NCBI RefSeq assembly: GCF_014645735.1
Contig: NZ_BMMH01000018.1
Location: forward strand, 36,900 to 100,899
DNA: 64,000 nucleotides
Reading direction: 5' to 3'
Origin: Nocardia jinanensis
Lineage (GTDB): Bacteria > Actinomycetota > Actinomycetes > Mycobacteriales > Mycobacteriaceae
In this document: positions 12,201-16,631 of the stretch, in pieces
Numbering within the stretch: position 1 is the first letter of the stretch
Layout of the letters: each line of letters opens with the position of its first letter
Position numbers and translations under genes: made by a program
Notes under the pieces: generated by a model
Database searches by the model: none
What the model saw: the letters and a program-made list of their open reading frames with translations, nothing else
Told to the model about the DNA's origin: nothing

Positions 12201-15200
12201 CGACGACAGGACTGCCGACTCGGCCGCAGTGGTGGGATACAACGACGGGACAGACGTACTCGCATTCGACGGTCCTGGCCGTGCACGCCCCCCGGGTCAG
12301 CGAGATCTCCTTCGTCGCCGGCACCGGCGCGGACCTGGCCGACCGGATCGGGTCGGCGAAGCCGGCGAGCGGTGACACGGGCTCCGGTGCCCCGCCACGC
12401 GGCCCGCGCGGGATGTTCTCCGGGCCACCGGACCCGGCTCCCGACAGCGCCGCGGAACCTGCCGGTGATTCCGAGTTCGCGCGACAGCCACCACCCGGAT
12501 CCTTGTCACCCAGGGTCGTCGAACTGGACGACGACTCTGTCGAAGCCGACCACAGCCCCACCGAAGACATGGGGACGGAGAATCTTTCGCTGACGGCCGC
12601 GCTGAGTGACGGCGAGGGCGATTTCCTCATCTTCGCCCACCCGGGCGTGCACACCTCGGTGCCCGGTGGGCCGCCGTACGGTGGTCTCATCAACCCGGGC
12701 GGCGCGGACGGTAGCGTGCTCACCCGCTACGAAGCGGGTATCCACGCGATCTCGTCGTTCTACGGTGATCCACAGCAGGCCGATCCGACGCGGACCCCGC
12801 TGGGCCCGGACGGCCGGCCGGCCTCCGCGCGGGAACAGCGAGCGGCCGGACAGGAGCTGGTGGCCGCCTGGTTCGGCCGCCCGTTGCAGTCGCTCGACAA
12901 CGGAGATTCCGGCCCCCGGCAAACCGAGGAGCTGTACCGCACCCTGGCCTCCGGCGAATTCGGAACGGGATCGGTGGCCTTCGCCGAATTCACCGTGTAC
13001 AGAACCGGCGACACGGGCGCCCGGATGCTCGACCGTACCGGCGCCCCCCGGGTCGCCGGTACGTTCACCCTGGTACTCGTGCGTCCGGTCGACGCGGCCG
13101 ATCCGACGAGTGCGACGGATCCGGTGTGGTGGGATCCGATCCACGGCACCACCTACGACAATCCGCTGGACATCGGAGAGGTCGCGTCGCTGTCCGATGC
13201 CCAGATCGACACCCTGTCGGTGTCCTTCGCCGCGGCCACGGCGACCGAATTCCTGGGTGGCGAGGAGAACAGCGCGCCGCCGGTTCTCCCGGCCGAGGCG
13301 CCGCCCGCGCCGCGGCTCACACCGGCGGAGCTGGACCTCGTTCCGGCGCGTACGGCCCTGCGGAACCCCCGCGAATCCGGTCCGGTCGAAACCCCGCGGT
13401 ACCAGTCGTCGCTGGAGGCCGCGCTCCGGGCCCAGGACGGCAACGGGTTCGCAGCGTTCCGGAATCCGGCGACCTTCACCGCGGTCGAGGGCGGTGAACC
13501 GTACGGACGGCTGATCAACGGTCCGGGCGTCGTCAATGTCGGCCGGGTGACGAACTGTGACGACTGCACGCTGTCGCTGTTCTCGGGTTTCCTCGGCAAA
13601 CCGGAGGTCGCGGCCCCGGCGAAACCGGTGCGAGCACTCGATAGGGAGGGCAAGAACCGGGCCGAGGCGCAGCGGTTCCTCGGTGCGCGGCTGGTTTCCT
13701 TCGCCGATGGCACCCGGTCGATCGAAGAGCAGTTCCAGATGGCGCGCGCCAAGGTCGCCGAACTCGGGCCCGGCGCGATGGCCTACGTCAGCAATTCGTG
13801 GCACGACGAGGACGCCGACGGAAACAAGATCTACGACGCCGACGGGGTCCCGGAGATCCGTAGCGCCCACGCCACCGGCTTCGTCTATCCGGTGGATGCG
13901 GACGGACCGGTGTGGTTCGACGCACAGCGCTGGAATTTCGGCGACCTCCCCGACGCCTCGTTCATCGACAAAACCGCCGACGTGCGGTTCGTATTCGCCA
14001 CCCCGGATTCGGTGGTCGCGGCCGCCGAGCAGCGGCAGCGACTGGAAACGGCGATGAGTGACGGTGCGGGCGGCTTCGTCGTCTTCGCACATCCGGGCAC
14101 GTACTCGGCGGTACCGGGTGGTGTGCCGTACGGCACGCTGACCGCGTTGGGTGGGCCGGGCGGTTCCGGTCGGCAGTTCAGTTTCTACGAGACCGCGCTC
14201 GCCGGTGCCGCCACCTTCCTGGGCAAGCCCCGGTTCGCTGTACCGAGCTGGGACAACTTGACCGCGGGCGGTGAGCCGGCCTCGGTCAGTACCCTGCTGG
14301 CCGGTGGTCGGGACCGGGTGCGGCGATGGTTCGGCGGACCGTTGCAGCCGCTCGGCGACGACGGCGGCCGGCCGGTCGACGAACAATTCGACCAGGTGCA
14401 CCGGACGCTGACATCCGGGAAGTTCGGTCCGGGCTCGGTGGCTTTCGTCGAGTTGTCGGTGACGGTGCCCGACCGCAACGGCGCACCGATCGACGTGGCC
14501 GCGGGTGGTCTCCTGCTCGTCCGCCCGCGGGATGCCACGGAACCCGTGTGGTGGGATCCGGAGAGCGGCGCGACCTACGAGCACCAGCGGCTGGTCGAGA
14601 CATACGGGTCCGCCGTCACGAAGCTGTCGTTCGTCGCCGCGACCGCGGACGAACTGACGCTCGGAACTCTCACGGCCTACGAGGAGGAAAGCCCCGTACT
14701 GGTCCAGGACGCGTACGAAGTGGCCTTCACCGCGGCGCTCGGTGACGGGGCGGGCGGATCCGTCGCATTCCGGCACCCCGGTACGTACTCGTCGCTGCCC
14801 GGCGGTCCGGCCTACGGGACCTTTATTCCGTTCGGTATCGTGCCGCCGCGCGGGCAGGAGAGTCCCGGCTACGAGTACGTCAACGGTTACCGGTCGGCAC
14901 TGGCGGCCACCGCGGCGTTCACCGGTACGCCGATGCTGATCGAACCGAGCGACGGACACCTCGACGACGACGGCAATCCCGTACCCCTGGCCGAATTGAA
15001 CCGGAGCGGACGTGAACGCGTGCAGAACTGGTTCGGCGGCTCGCTGCGTACCGTCGGCGACGAGGCCGGCACCGGGGACCAGCGATACGACCATATCCAC
15101 CGGACGCTGATGTCGGATGAATTCGGTCCGGGATCCATGGCCTACGTCGAAGTGACGGGCATGCCGAAAACGGGCGCCGACGGTCGGCCGCTGGACGACC

Positions 15201-15865
15201 CGGACGGCGCACCCGGCGCCGATATCCTCAGTCTGCTATTGGTGTATCCGGCGGAGCCGGACAGCCGGCCGGTCTGGTGGGATGCGCTGCACGGCGAATT
15301 CTACGACCACGGGGCGCTACCGGAGATCTTCACCACCGGGGTGGACCGGGTCGCGTTCGTCCCGGCCACGGGAGCACAGTTGAACAGTGGTGCAGAACCC
15401 ACGGTGAACACCGGGGAGCAGAGCCCACCGGTGTCTCCACCGCCGCGGCAGGAAACCCCGCCACCGCTGTTGCCGCCGCGGCCGCAGGTGGTGCCGGACC
15501 CGGATCGGCCGGCCACCGCGCTGTCGTCGGCCGGTACCGATCCCGGTCCCGACATCCCGCCGCCGGACTCGGATCACCGGCTGCCGGATGGGTCGTATCG
15601 GTGGGGGGTCCGTGGGCACGGCCGTCCGCAGCGTCGGCGTCCCCTCGAATGGAAGTTGCCGACCGATTTCCGGGCGGCGGAGCCCACCGTCGAGTCCTGG
15701 TTGCCGCCGGGTGCGGTACCGGCCGAGGACGAGGATTCATCGGGTACCGGCGAGACTCCGGAGGATTCGCCGGACACCGGCATCGACGGTGCCGAACCCG
15801 AGCCGGAACTGCCGGCAGTGGATATTCCGTTCACCCTGAACGGTCCCGATTCCGGCTCGGCCTGA
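1..15865 (+). CDS. Giant multi-module papain-fold (Tox-PL-like) toxin protein, 5' partial
   Basis: The frame is open from base 2, already inside a module, so the start lies outside the window; at least 5,287 residues. It is a string of about 230-residue papain-fold modules of the Tox-PL (toxin glutamine deamidase) type. Seven carry Asn-Cys, a His before a hydrophobic strand (GHA/SHA/GHT) and a Trp-x-(D/E)-x-Gln turn; eleven have lost these residues. Acidic and proline-rich linkers join them, and the C-terminus carries a tail shared with the protein at 16628-20254. Family proteins usually have an N-terminal WXG100-like domain for type VII export; here that would lie upstream. Codon third-position bias is strong in this frame except over 489-1013, where another frame is the biased one. 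The frame may therefore be two genes fused by an indel; a TTG at 983 could start the second. Secretion and deamidase activity are inferred from the family. Confidence 0.8.
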   Translation, partial: RTVEQQYEAAYDEVLSLGPGAVGFVEVSWSAPDSPASVLLLVFPDTAPASTTPVWWDPLTGAELSHEAVVAGNAARTSGIASVARTGASLIASPIPGVGPQVTPDPDARRPSYPEFEILGGPEPRIIELSDTAESDAEESRQETDSTGDPSSTDIAGAEGASNEYAAAQRGPGTELPAEGPARRPDVPDRPDAGGRLAGPARDHTGGLGDGRVDRDVESGGERGDRRDPAVSELVGSDDHGGVHGGDRGRPETGGTTDLSETDTDRVAPDRREPGSDRVSGQRPIGNETSGPVRDGDRQTDADPAAGEQRRDGGRGLGELGPGAGRELAGDGDDGVLTPAANRGLADSDGLPAPNEFGGPWAGRRSDAETGSPFGFWDRFRAKVRAARSRPQGVQSSQDARPAVPYSSPVEPQSVPLWSQGDPLPQDARPAVPYSSPVESQSVPLWSQGDPLPQDARPAVPYLTPAELQIVPQPAKDRVRPTFGAIESSEYQAKLEQSLRPRGSTDFAQFQDPATFTAVPFGVPYGKAVNGPGRRLPGRDLNCEDTSISLLASFAGKPQVAAPRIGPHPNSWVRYGNQQATRFLGSRYISFDSGGRSISEQYEAANRHMAALGPGAMAYVLIAWHKKDPSGYRKLYHDDGSPVIDGSHASVVVNPAGAHSPVWYEPQSGRRSDLEEMKDNTAKVTFAIGTPETIVAAAQARQELEQALSDGKDGFVAFRHPGSYTSVPGGKPFGELIAVEGGPGPGIQFSPFETALSGISSFIGRPVIAVPNWSDLNEGGQPTSPESLIDSGAAATQTVFGTSFTQIGAGEQKSTRHFSEAYDQVQALGPGSVGLAFMLQFSTSHSTALLVVYPEPADGTSTSEPVWWDPVTGKTFTDSSQLVDYVVPDGDLHFIKATGPELLAASVATNGSGPAGTSRVVPQIDDAAGLPDGDQRGDDSRDGGRGLDDSGPGAGREPAGDEDDGVLTPAADRGLADSAGLPAPATGASGGPWAGGRPDPETGSPFRFWDRFRAKASSARSQDAQSSQRTQPAIRNFTPAELQIVPQPAKDRFHRTFGAIESREHQAKVQLSLRPVGSTDFAQFQNPAVFTAIPGDVPYGKAINGPGHRSPGRHHNCEDTAISLLASFIGKPQVAAPRVGPKPNSYLLQGNQQATRFLGSRYISFDNGRRSISKQYDAAHQHIAALGPGAMAYVMIGWHRTDSTGSRKLYHKDGSPMFAGGHATVVVYPAGADNPVWYEPQLGKRTYLEDLKYESASVKFAIGTTETIMAAAQTRQNLEQAVSDGKGGFVSYQHPGSYTSVPGGKPFGELIAVRGGPGPGQISPSDAALAGVSTFIGQPLIAVPNWDHLNEGGQPTTPAELTRSGGAATQQTFGSSFAELGAGEQKSTRHFSEAYHQVESLGPGSVGLVLMLEPSTEQTKTLLLVYPEPVDGTSTSEPVWWDAVTGKTFTDSSELTGYIFPDGEMYFIKATGPDLIAASIATTGSWPMGTNHALLRPDDRRDGSPDGPAPAPASKTESETASEPALTPETAPVPVRDGTEDGTEDGTEDGDHRTPVPRTETAATETTALPAPRPDTEGSTRGLAAATGGDRDSGMFSGSLQRAAGPARLLSAQFSQSARSAAARRFTPAELQAVPQPAADRFRPTFGPVERPSYQTALEQSLSRDGGSDFAQFQNPATFTTVRGGAPFGKLINGPDHRLPGRERNCEDTSISLLASFAGKPQVAAPRVGPKPKNPLHSGDLQATRFLGSRYISFDDGNRSISEQYDAAHRRIAALGPGAMAYVSFDWHKTDAGNQKQYNEDGSPVRDGGHASVVVYPAGEKDPVWYEPQLGKPSDLAHLKEYTAEVEFCISTPDLMVAAAETRHKLEQALSDGAGGFVTYRHPGTHTSVPGGTPFGGLIGLSGEPGSGGRVSPFESALAGASSFLGQPLIAVPNWDHLNEDGQPTAPDISIRGGATIAAQWFGTSFTNLSAGDRTLYEQFADAHDQIRELGPGSVGLAYIYGDEGRHIRCLLLVHPEPADGASTSEPVWWDTVTGETYPDHSAMAHYVTPDSEFHFIKATGPDLIAASRATAGPATHGMLRESPRPDSAAISPEPMPARSEQSARQSAPESAGDSAKRALPEPEAASDVSASKKQRTEDSAESPADQQPQPVTALRPQPDLPDPPMRLRDPAATRVYGPGQLAPVESPDLQQAVADALRDSNGNFVEYADPRTHPAGGRPYGELINAGGRAVPGRNNNCLDCVLAGLSSFLGSPQVAAPRYPDIVNGAVDTVGAERGGNHRLAHMLRTDFRNFDDGNRSVPDQLAAVHQYISDLGAGTAAVVRTTWQATDPATRRPLFQGGAPVPGAGHTVLVVYPQGADGPVWWDPQSGKWSEQPLKALQRAMEIEFVPVPPGRTVLDSPAAAPRPAPAFPQSRPEPGPPPAVAPVHHRPEPPVRLADPAQSRRWGSRQLDQLEHPGFQKALEDALRDSDGNFVTGADPRTHPTPESPYGTMVNGGGPALPGRATNKVDAAISGLSSYLGRPQVAVPRHPDLGYGLYNRKDEFRGNNRIYEWLQTRPDSFDPSLPLPRQFDALHQWVSHLGPGAAAVVFTATPQVDPHTGFPARDAWMNIVMGPAEPSLLVLFPETAQTPVWWDPVTGETWEGPPDLPSAAVWSGFVAIPPGRSIEPTPPAQPSPASTSSARPALSGTITDGSTESRREPDSGRESGPRTPVPRHDSAGGFGYRGTRYPGLSAAEQGQTPRDRPRSPAAPSPAGVAPNMGMPNPLTPPSAHPGTPAGQPVSPAPPWRGEPAPAMRVGDPSKTRVFGPRQLAPLESPALQPELEQALRGPDGNFVRYADPRILLHDGTPLGEMINPGGPSRPGRNNNCGECVLAALSTFLGRPLVAAPRYPDIRNGVVDPTLGELNTQERAVHMLRTEFDDYADGTRSIPQQLAAMEQWITHLGPGSAAMVTNVWHAWDPATGTPLFEADGSPTRGGGHAIALVYPLGAHYPVWWDPQSGYMSEIPPANLVSDSVAVEFLPIPPGRTVAGEPPSGNPPLLLPAPVSRPMPPMQPRRTLPSPPMLLANPATGRRIGQDYLGQLEHPGFQQALENALRDNFGNFVAGADPRSYPTREFPYGAMVNAGGPTNPTRRYNKVDAGLSALSSFFGRPQVAAPRYPDAGLLQRKPADEAGGLQRLQSWAKTNLNYFGTAAVPVGQQLAALHEWVGYRGPGAAALAVVDIGTVDPSTGIPVSTFDDGMEILAVVHPIAAPGQVAPGPVWWNPVTGEMWDAPPVQSLRDAVGLRFLDIPPGRFIDTGTTAQPVPGPQVRPVGDPLPEPPPQLEHPAERRDPAFFAPVDPGAQRALEDALRDSGGNYVVAADPWSYPTPENPFGALLTAGTSPETAGYGNNMFELALSGLSSFFGTPLVAAPRLPSVPPDNSLTDPAEGFGRLQDWLAITPGYFDFGPRQVAQQFAALHDWVAHLGPGSAAVVITATVQVDPQTGTYDRGLPDDQLVFSAAEVTLVVFPKGAQGPAWWNPLTNEKWTTPPAQLIQRTHDLNFAAIPPGRTVAPAPTATPGQEAGDPAVIELDENAADTSDRATTPAGQRGASGHAPATPAVTGGRDVADDMGHGTRPRTTDLTGTPFHLRERIRKLLNSETTRPTRTVPAAPTAQAVPSVPAAQSATVRRPTPDELAVIPQLSADRVGRTFGVIEKPTYQTDLEHASRDSDGKFAQFQNPATFTAVPGGKPVLNLVNGPGIKAPGRGVNCQDTSLSLLAGFMGKPQVAAPKIGSHPGFYQNGTKQAARFLGSREISFAKGSRSIGAQYEAAHEHIKALGPGTMAYVATLWHKENFLGFKKYNRDGSAKFDSGHATVVVYPEGGTGPVWLDGQTGKASDGPPKDFLKYAAYATFWIGTPDLVVAAARQRRDLEASLSDGKGGFVAYKSPGFYTAVPGGKPFGELINLGGAFPAGARISFYESAIAGAAAFVGHPHIAVPSWNHLNEGGQPVSDAVLYSSGRGQMNDYFGAPLTSLAEGNRTPEQQFDAAYDRVSKLGPGSVGFVETSRPVAGSNRPIKSGLLLVYPESTTGLPTRPQWWDTTTGQTYSHSTVLAVHAPRVSEISFVAGTGADLADRIGSAKPASGDTGSGAPPRGPRGMFSGPPDPAPDSAAEPAGDSEFARQPPPGSLSPRVVELDDDSVEADHSPTEDMGTENLSLTAALSDGEGDFLIFAHPGVHTSVPGGPPYGGLINPGGADGSVLTRYEAGIHAISSFYGDPQQADPTRTPLGPDGRPASAREQRAAGQELVAAWFGRPLQSLDNGDSGPRQTEELYRTLASGEFGTGSVAFAEFTVYRTGDTGARMLDRTGAPRVAGTFTLVLVRPVDAADPTSATDPVWWDPIHGTTYDNPLDIGEVASLSDAQIDTLSVSFAAATATEFLGGEENSAPPVLPAEAPPAPRLTPAELDLVPARTALRNPRESGPVETPRYQSSLEAALRAQDGNGFAAFRNPATFTAVEGGEPYGRLINGPGVVNVGRVTNCDDCTLSLFSGFLGKPEVAAPAKPVRALDREGKNRAEAQRFLGARLVSFADGTRSIEEQFQMARAKVAELGPGAMAYVSNSWHDEDADGNKIYDADGVPEIRSAHATGFVYPVDADGPVWFDAQRWNFGDLPDASFIDKTADVRFVFATPDSVVAAAEQRQRLETAMSDGAGGFVVFAHPGTYSAVPGGVPYGTLTALGGPGGSGRQFSFYETALAGAATFLGKPRFAVPSWDNLTAGGEPASVSTLLAGGRDRVRRWFGGPLQPLGDDGGRPVDEQFDQVHRTLTSGKFGPGSVAFVELSVTVPDRNGAPIDVAAGGLLLVRPRDATEPVWWDPESGATYEHQRLVETYGSAVTKLSFVAATADELTLGTLTAYEEESPVLVQDAYEVAFTAALGDGAGGSVAFRHPGTYSSLPGGPAYGTFIPFGIVPPRGQESPGYEYVNGYRSALAATAAFTGTPMLIEPSDGHLDDDGNPVPLAELNRSGRERVQNWFGGSLRTVGDEAGTGDQRYDHIHRTLMSDEFGPGSMAYVEVTGMPKTGADGRPLDDPDGAPGADILSLLLVYPAEPDSRPVWWDALHGEFYDHGALPEIFTTGVDRVAFVPATGAQLNSGAEPTVNTGEQSPPVSPPPRQETPPPLLPPRPQVVPDPDRPATALSSAGTDPGPDIPPPDSDHRLPDGSYRWGVRGHGRPQRRRPLEWKLPTDFRAAEPTVESWLPPGAVPAEDEDSSGTGETPEDSPDTGIDGAEPEPELPAVDIPFTLNGPDSGSA
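489..1013 (+). CDS. Imm35/YrhB-like immunity protein nested in another frame of the giant gene
   Basis: The 174-residue product starts MSMPLHNEDQVRNYL. A GAAGGAG ribosome-binding site at 476-482 lies six bases before the ATG. It is clearly homologous to the 15898-16443 product: DQVR-YL at the N-terminus, LVVNAETGVI against FVVNRSTGVI, IEAG...IYP against IRAG...VYP, EYRV against AYRV, and a shared IDKRT. The pattern of a Gly-Trp turn followed by a (V)VN-TG hairpin resembles the Imm35/YrhB family of immunity proteins found beside Tox-PL toxins. The giant gene's frame stays open across it but loses its normal codon bias here, while this frame shows it. The role as cytoplasmic immunity or chaperone partner of the neighbouring toxin modules is inferred; the family assignment is by eye. 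Confidence 0.8.
   Translation: MSMPLHNEDQVRNYLRKVLPGGRTFRIGRMPVGAWLVQPETTPEDWATGGSIGMSSLVVNAETGVILQYPSWSGPMITAEYTEAIEAGRRPEAQQIYPRQTQIELLRTAESPDRIEYRVNVRSEMKPPDQFAMVIDKRTRIPQPASSDAMVAAAWASWVQEQDGSWPEMGTTEY
933..1172 (+). repeat. Segmental duplication, copy 1 (end of nested gene plus toxin linker)
   Basis: About 240 bases closely matching 2823-3066. It covers the last 26 codons and stop of the nested immunity-like gene, then the linker that encodes GLADSDGLPAP, GGPWAG and GFWDRFRAK in the giant frame. Confidence 0.8.
1191..1388 (+). repeat. 84-bp tandem repeat in toxin linker
   Basis: Units begin at 1191, 1275 and 1359 (the third partial) with the string CGCAGGATGCTCGGCCGG. They encode a proline-rich linker with repeated QDARPAVPYSSPVE and SVPLWSQGDPLP. 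The near identity indicates recent slippage or unequal crossing-over. Confidence 0.9.
1388..2730 (+). other. Papain-fold module pair A1 (intact) and B1 (degenerate)
   Basis: A1 (about 1388-2115) has Cys at 1628 in NCEDTS, His at 1943 in GSHASVVV and EPQ in VWYEPQSG. B1 (about 2116-2730) has SPFETALSG at the Cys position, no His before LLVVYPEP, and VWWDPVTG, so it should be inactive. Confidence 0.7.
2823..3066 (+). repeat. Segmental duplication, copy 2, with relic of the immunity-like gene
   Basis: Matches 933-1172. In the frame of the nested gene, bases 2823-2903 still read MVAAAWTTRVQEQDG and end in TTEY plus TGA, a 3' remnant of the immunity-like gene without its body. In the giant frame the same bases serve as a linker. 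Confidence 0.75.
3110..4450 (+). other. Papain-fold module pair A2 (intact) and B2 (degenerate)
   Basis: A2 has Cys at 3350 in NCEDTA, His at 3665 in GGHATVVV and VWYEPQLG. B2 (from about 3847) has SPSDAALAG and VWWDAVTG and lacks Cys, His and Gln. The pair closely resembles A1-B1 and looks like a recent duplication. Confidence 0.7.
4877..6220 (+). other. Papain-fold module pair A3 (intact) and B3 (degenerate)
   Basis: A3 has Cys at 5117 in NCEDTS, His at 5429 in GGHASVVV and VWYEPQLG. B3 (from about 5611) has SPFESALAG and VWWDTVTG without the catalytic residues. Confidence 0.7.
6497..7995 (+). other. Papain-fold module pair C1 (intact) and D1 (degenerate)
   Basis: This is a second module subtype starting MRLRDP. 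C1 has Cys at 6716 in NNNCLDC, His at 7046 in GAGHTVLVV and the canonical VWWDPQSG. D1 (from about 7303) has NKVDAAISG at the Cys site and VWWDPVTG, so it is predicted inactive. Confidence 0.7.
8384..10660 (+). other. Papain-fold module C2 (intact) followed by D2 and D3 (degenerate)
   Basis: C2 has Cys at 8603 in NNNCGEC, His at 8936 in GGGHAIALV and VWWDPQSG. D2 (9188-9890) has NKVDAGLSA, and D3 (9968-10660) has NNMFELALSG. Both end in WWNP with Val or Leu in place of Gln. Confidence 0.7.
11012..12345 (+). other. Papain-fold module pair A4 (intact) and B4 (degenerate)
   Basis: A4 has Cys at 11249 in NCQDTS, His at 11558 in SGHATVVV and VWLDGQTG. B4 (from about 11716) has SFYESAIAG and QWWDTTTG without the catalytic residues. 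Confidence 0.65.
12578..13255 (+). other. Degenerate papain-fold module B5
   Basis: A solitary B-type copy (LSDGEGDF to VWWDPIHG). The Cys position reads TRYEAGIHA and there is no catalytic His. It has no intact partner immediately before it. Confidence 0.6.
13316..15390 (+). other. Papain-fold module A5 (intact) followed by B6 and B7 (degenerate)
   Basis: A5 has Cys at 13556 in NCDDCT, His at 13868 in SAHATGFVYP and VWFDAQ. B6 (about 14042-14690, SFYETALAG, VWWDPESG) and B7 (about 14708-15390, NGYRSALAA, VWWDALHG) lack the catalytic residues. Confidence 0.65.
15600..15862 (+). other. C-terminal tail shared with the CpnT-like protein
   Basis: Contains VRGHGRPQRRRP, DF, PT..SWLPPGAVP and, at the very end, VDIPFTL. 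The 16628-20254 product ends with VRGKPRPQRWP, DF, PT..GWLPDGAVP and VDVPFTM. The shared order suggests a common export, sorting or partner-binding signal. Confidence 0.65.
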
Positions 15866-15897
15866 ACGAGACATACGAGAAGCGGAGAGAAGGCGAT

Positions 15898-16443
15898 ATG
15901 GCGCAACGATTGGAAACCCGGGATCAGGTGCGGCGTTACCTGGCCCAGGCATTCGGTCCGGACAGTGGATTCGATGTGTATCCGTGCGAATTCGGGTGGG
16001 TGTGCCGGAAGGTGCTCACCGATGCGGAGCAGGCCGCCGACGCCGGCTTCGGCCAGGGCAACTTCGTGGTGAACCGAAGCACCGGAGTGATCACCGCACA
16101 CGGCAGCCTGCACCCGATGATGGTCGGCGAAATGTACGACGACGATATTCGCGCGGGCGAACCGGTACAGGGCTACCAGGTATATCCGCCGACGTGGGAG
16201 ATCGCTGTCGACCGGGCCCAGGAGACCGCCGACGAGATCGCGTACCGCGTCCGCGGACGTTCACTGACCGAGCCGCCCGAAGAAGCCCCGGTGGACCACG
16301 TACTGACCATCGACAAGCGCACATTCCGGTACCGCACTGATTCCGACGAGATACACGTGACCTGTACGCAGGCCGTCATCTGGGCCGAGGAGCTCTTGCG
16401 TCGCGACGGGGCGTGGCCGGCCGCCGGTATCGTGCGCGCCTGA
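15898..16443 (+). CDS. Imm35/YrhB-like immunity protein
   Basis: The 181-residue product starts 32 bases after the giant toxin gene with a GAGAGAAGG ribosome-binding site, so it is probably cotranscribed. Residues 1-95 fit an Imm35/YrhB-like pattern: an N-terminal helix DQVRRYLAQAF, a Gly-Trp strand FGWVCRK, GNFVVNRSTGVI, then HPMMVGEMYDDDI. A second half ends with VDHVLTIDKRT and a helix IWAEELL. It has no signal peptide or membrane segment, so it should be cytoplasmic. It is paralogous to the gene nested at 489-1013. By position it is a candidate immunity or chaperone protein for the papain-fold modules. The function is inferred from family and neighbourhood only. Confidence 0.75.
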   Translation: MAQRLETRDQVRRYLAQAFGPDSGFDVYPCEFGWVCRKVLTDAEQAADAGFGQGNFVVNRSTGVITAHGSLHPMMVGEMYDDDIRAGEPVQGYQVYPPTWEIAVDRAQETADEIAYRVRGRSLTEPPEEAPVDHVLTIDKRTFRYRTDSDEIHVTCTQAVIWAEELLRRDGAWPAAGIVRA

Positions 16444-16511
16444 AGCGGCCGCCGCGCTCGGTCCGGGCGGATACGAGCTCGGTAGGCAGAGGGGTCGCGG
16501 GGTTATTGCGT

Positions 16512-16558
16512 CGAATTTGCCGCCGCGCCACTGCCAGTTCAGTCCGATGCGCTGCAAT
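16512..16558 (+). promoter_or_regulatory. Conserved upstream element, copy 1
   Basis: 47 bases aligning without gaps to 20633-20679, about 33 identical, with blocks GCGCCACT and TTCAG-n5-TGCGCTG-YAAT. It ends 70 bases before the ATG of the CpnT-like gene. Probably a shared promoter or operator. Confidence 0.5.
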
Positions 16559-16589
16559 GGAACTGGTGTCGACCGTCAGGGAGGTAGCG

Positions 16590-16631
16590 GTGAGTGAGCT
16601 GGGTCGGACGGTCGCGACCTACCCGGTATGA
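16590..16631 (+). CDS. 13-codon leader ORF coupled to the CpnT-like gene
   Basis: GTG start with a strong GGGAGG ribosome-binding site at 16579-16584. It encodes MSELGRTVATYPV and stops with TGA overlapping the next gene's ATG (ATGA at 16628-16631). The downstream ATG has no ribosome-binding site of its own, so translational coupling is likely. Confidence 0.5.
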   Translation: MSELGRTVATYPV

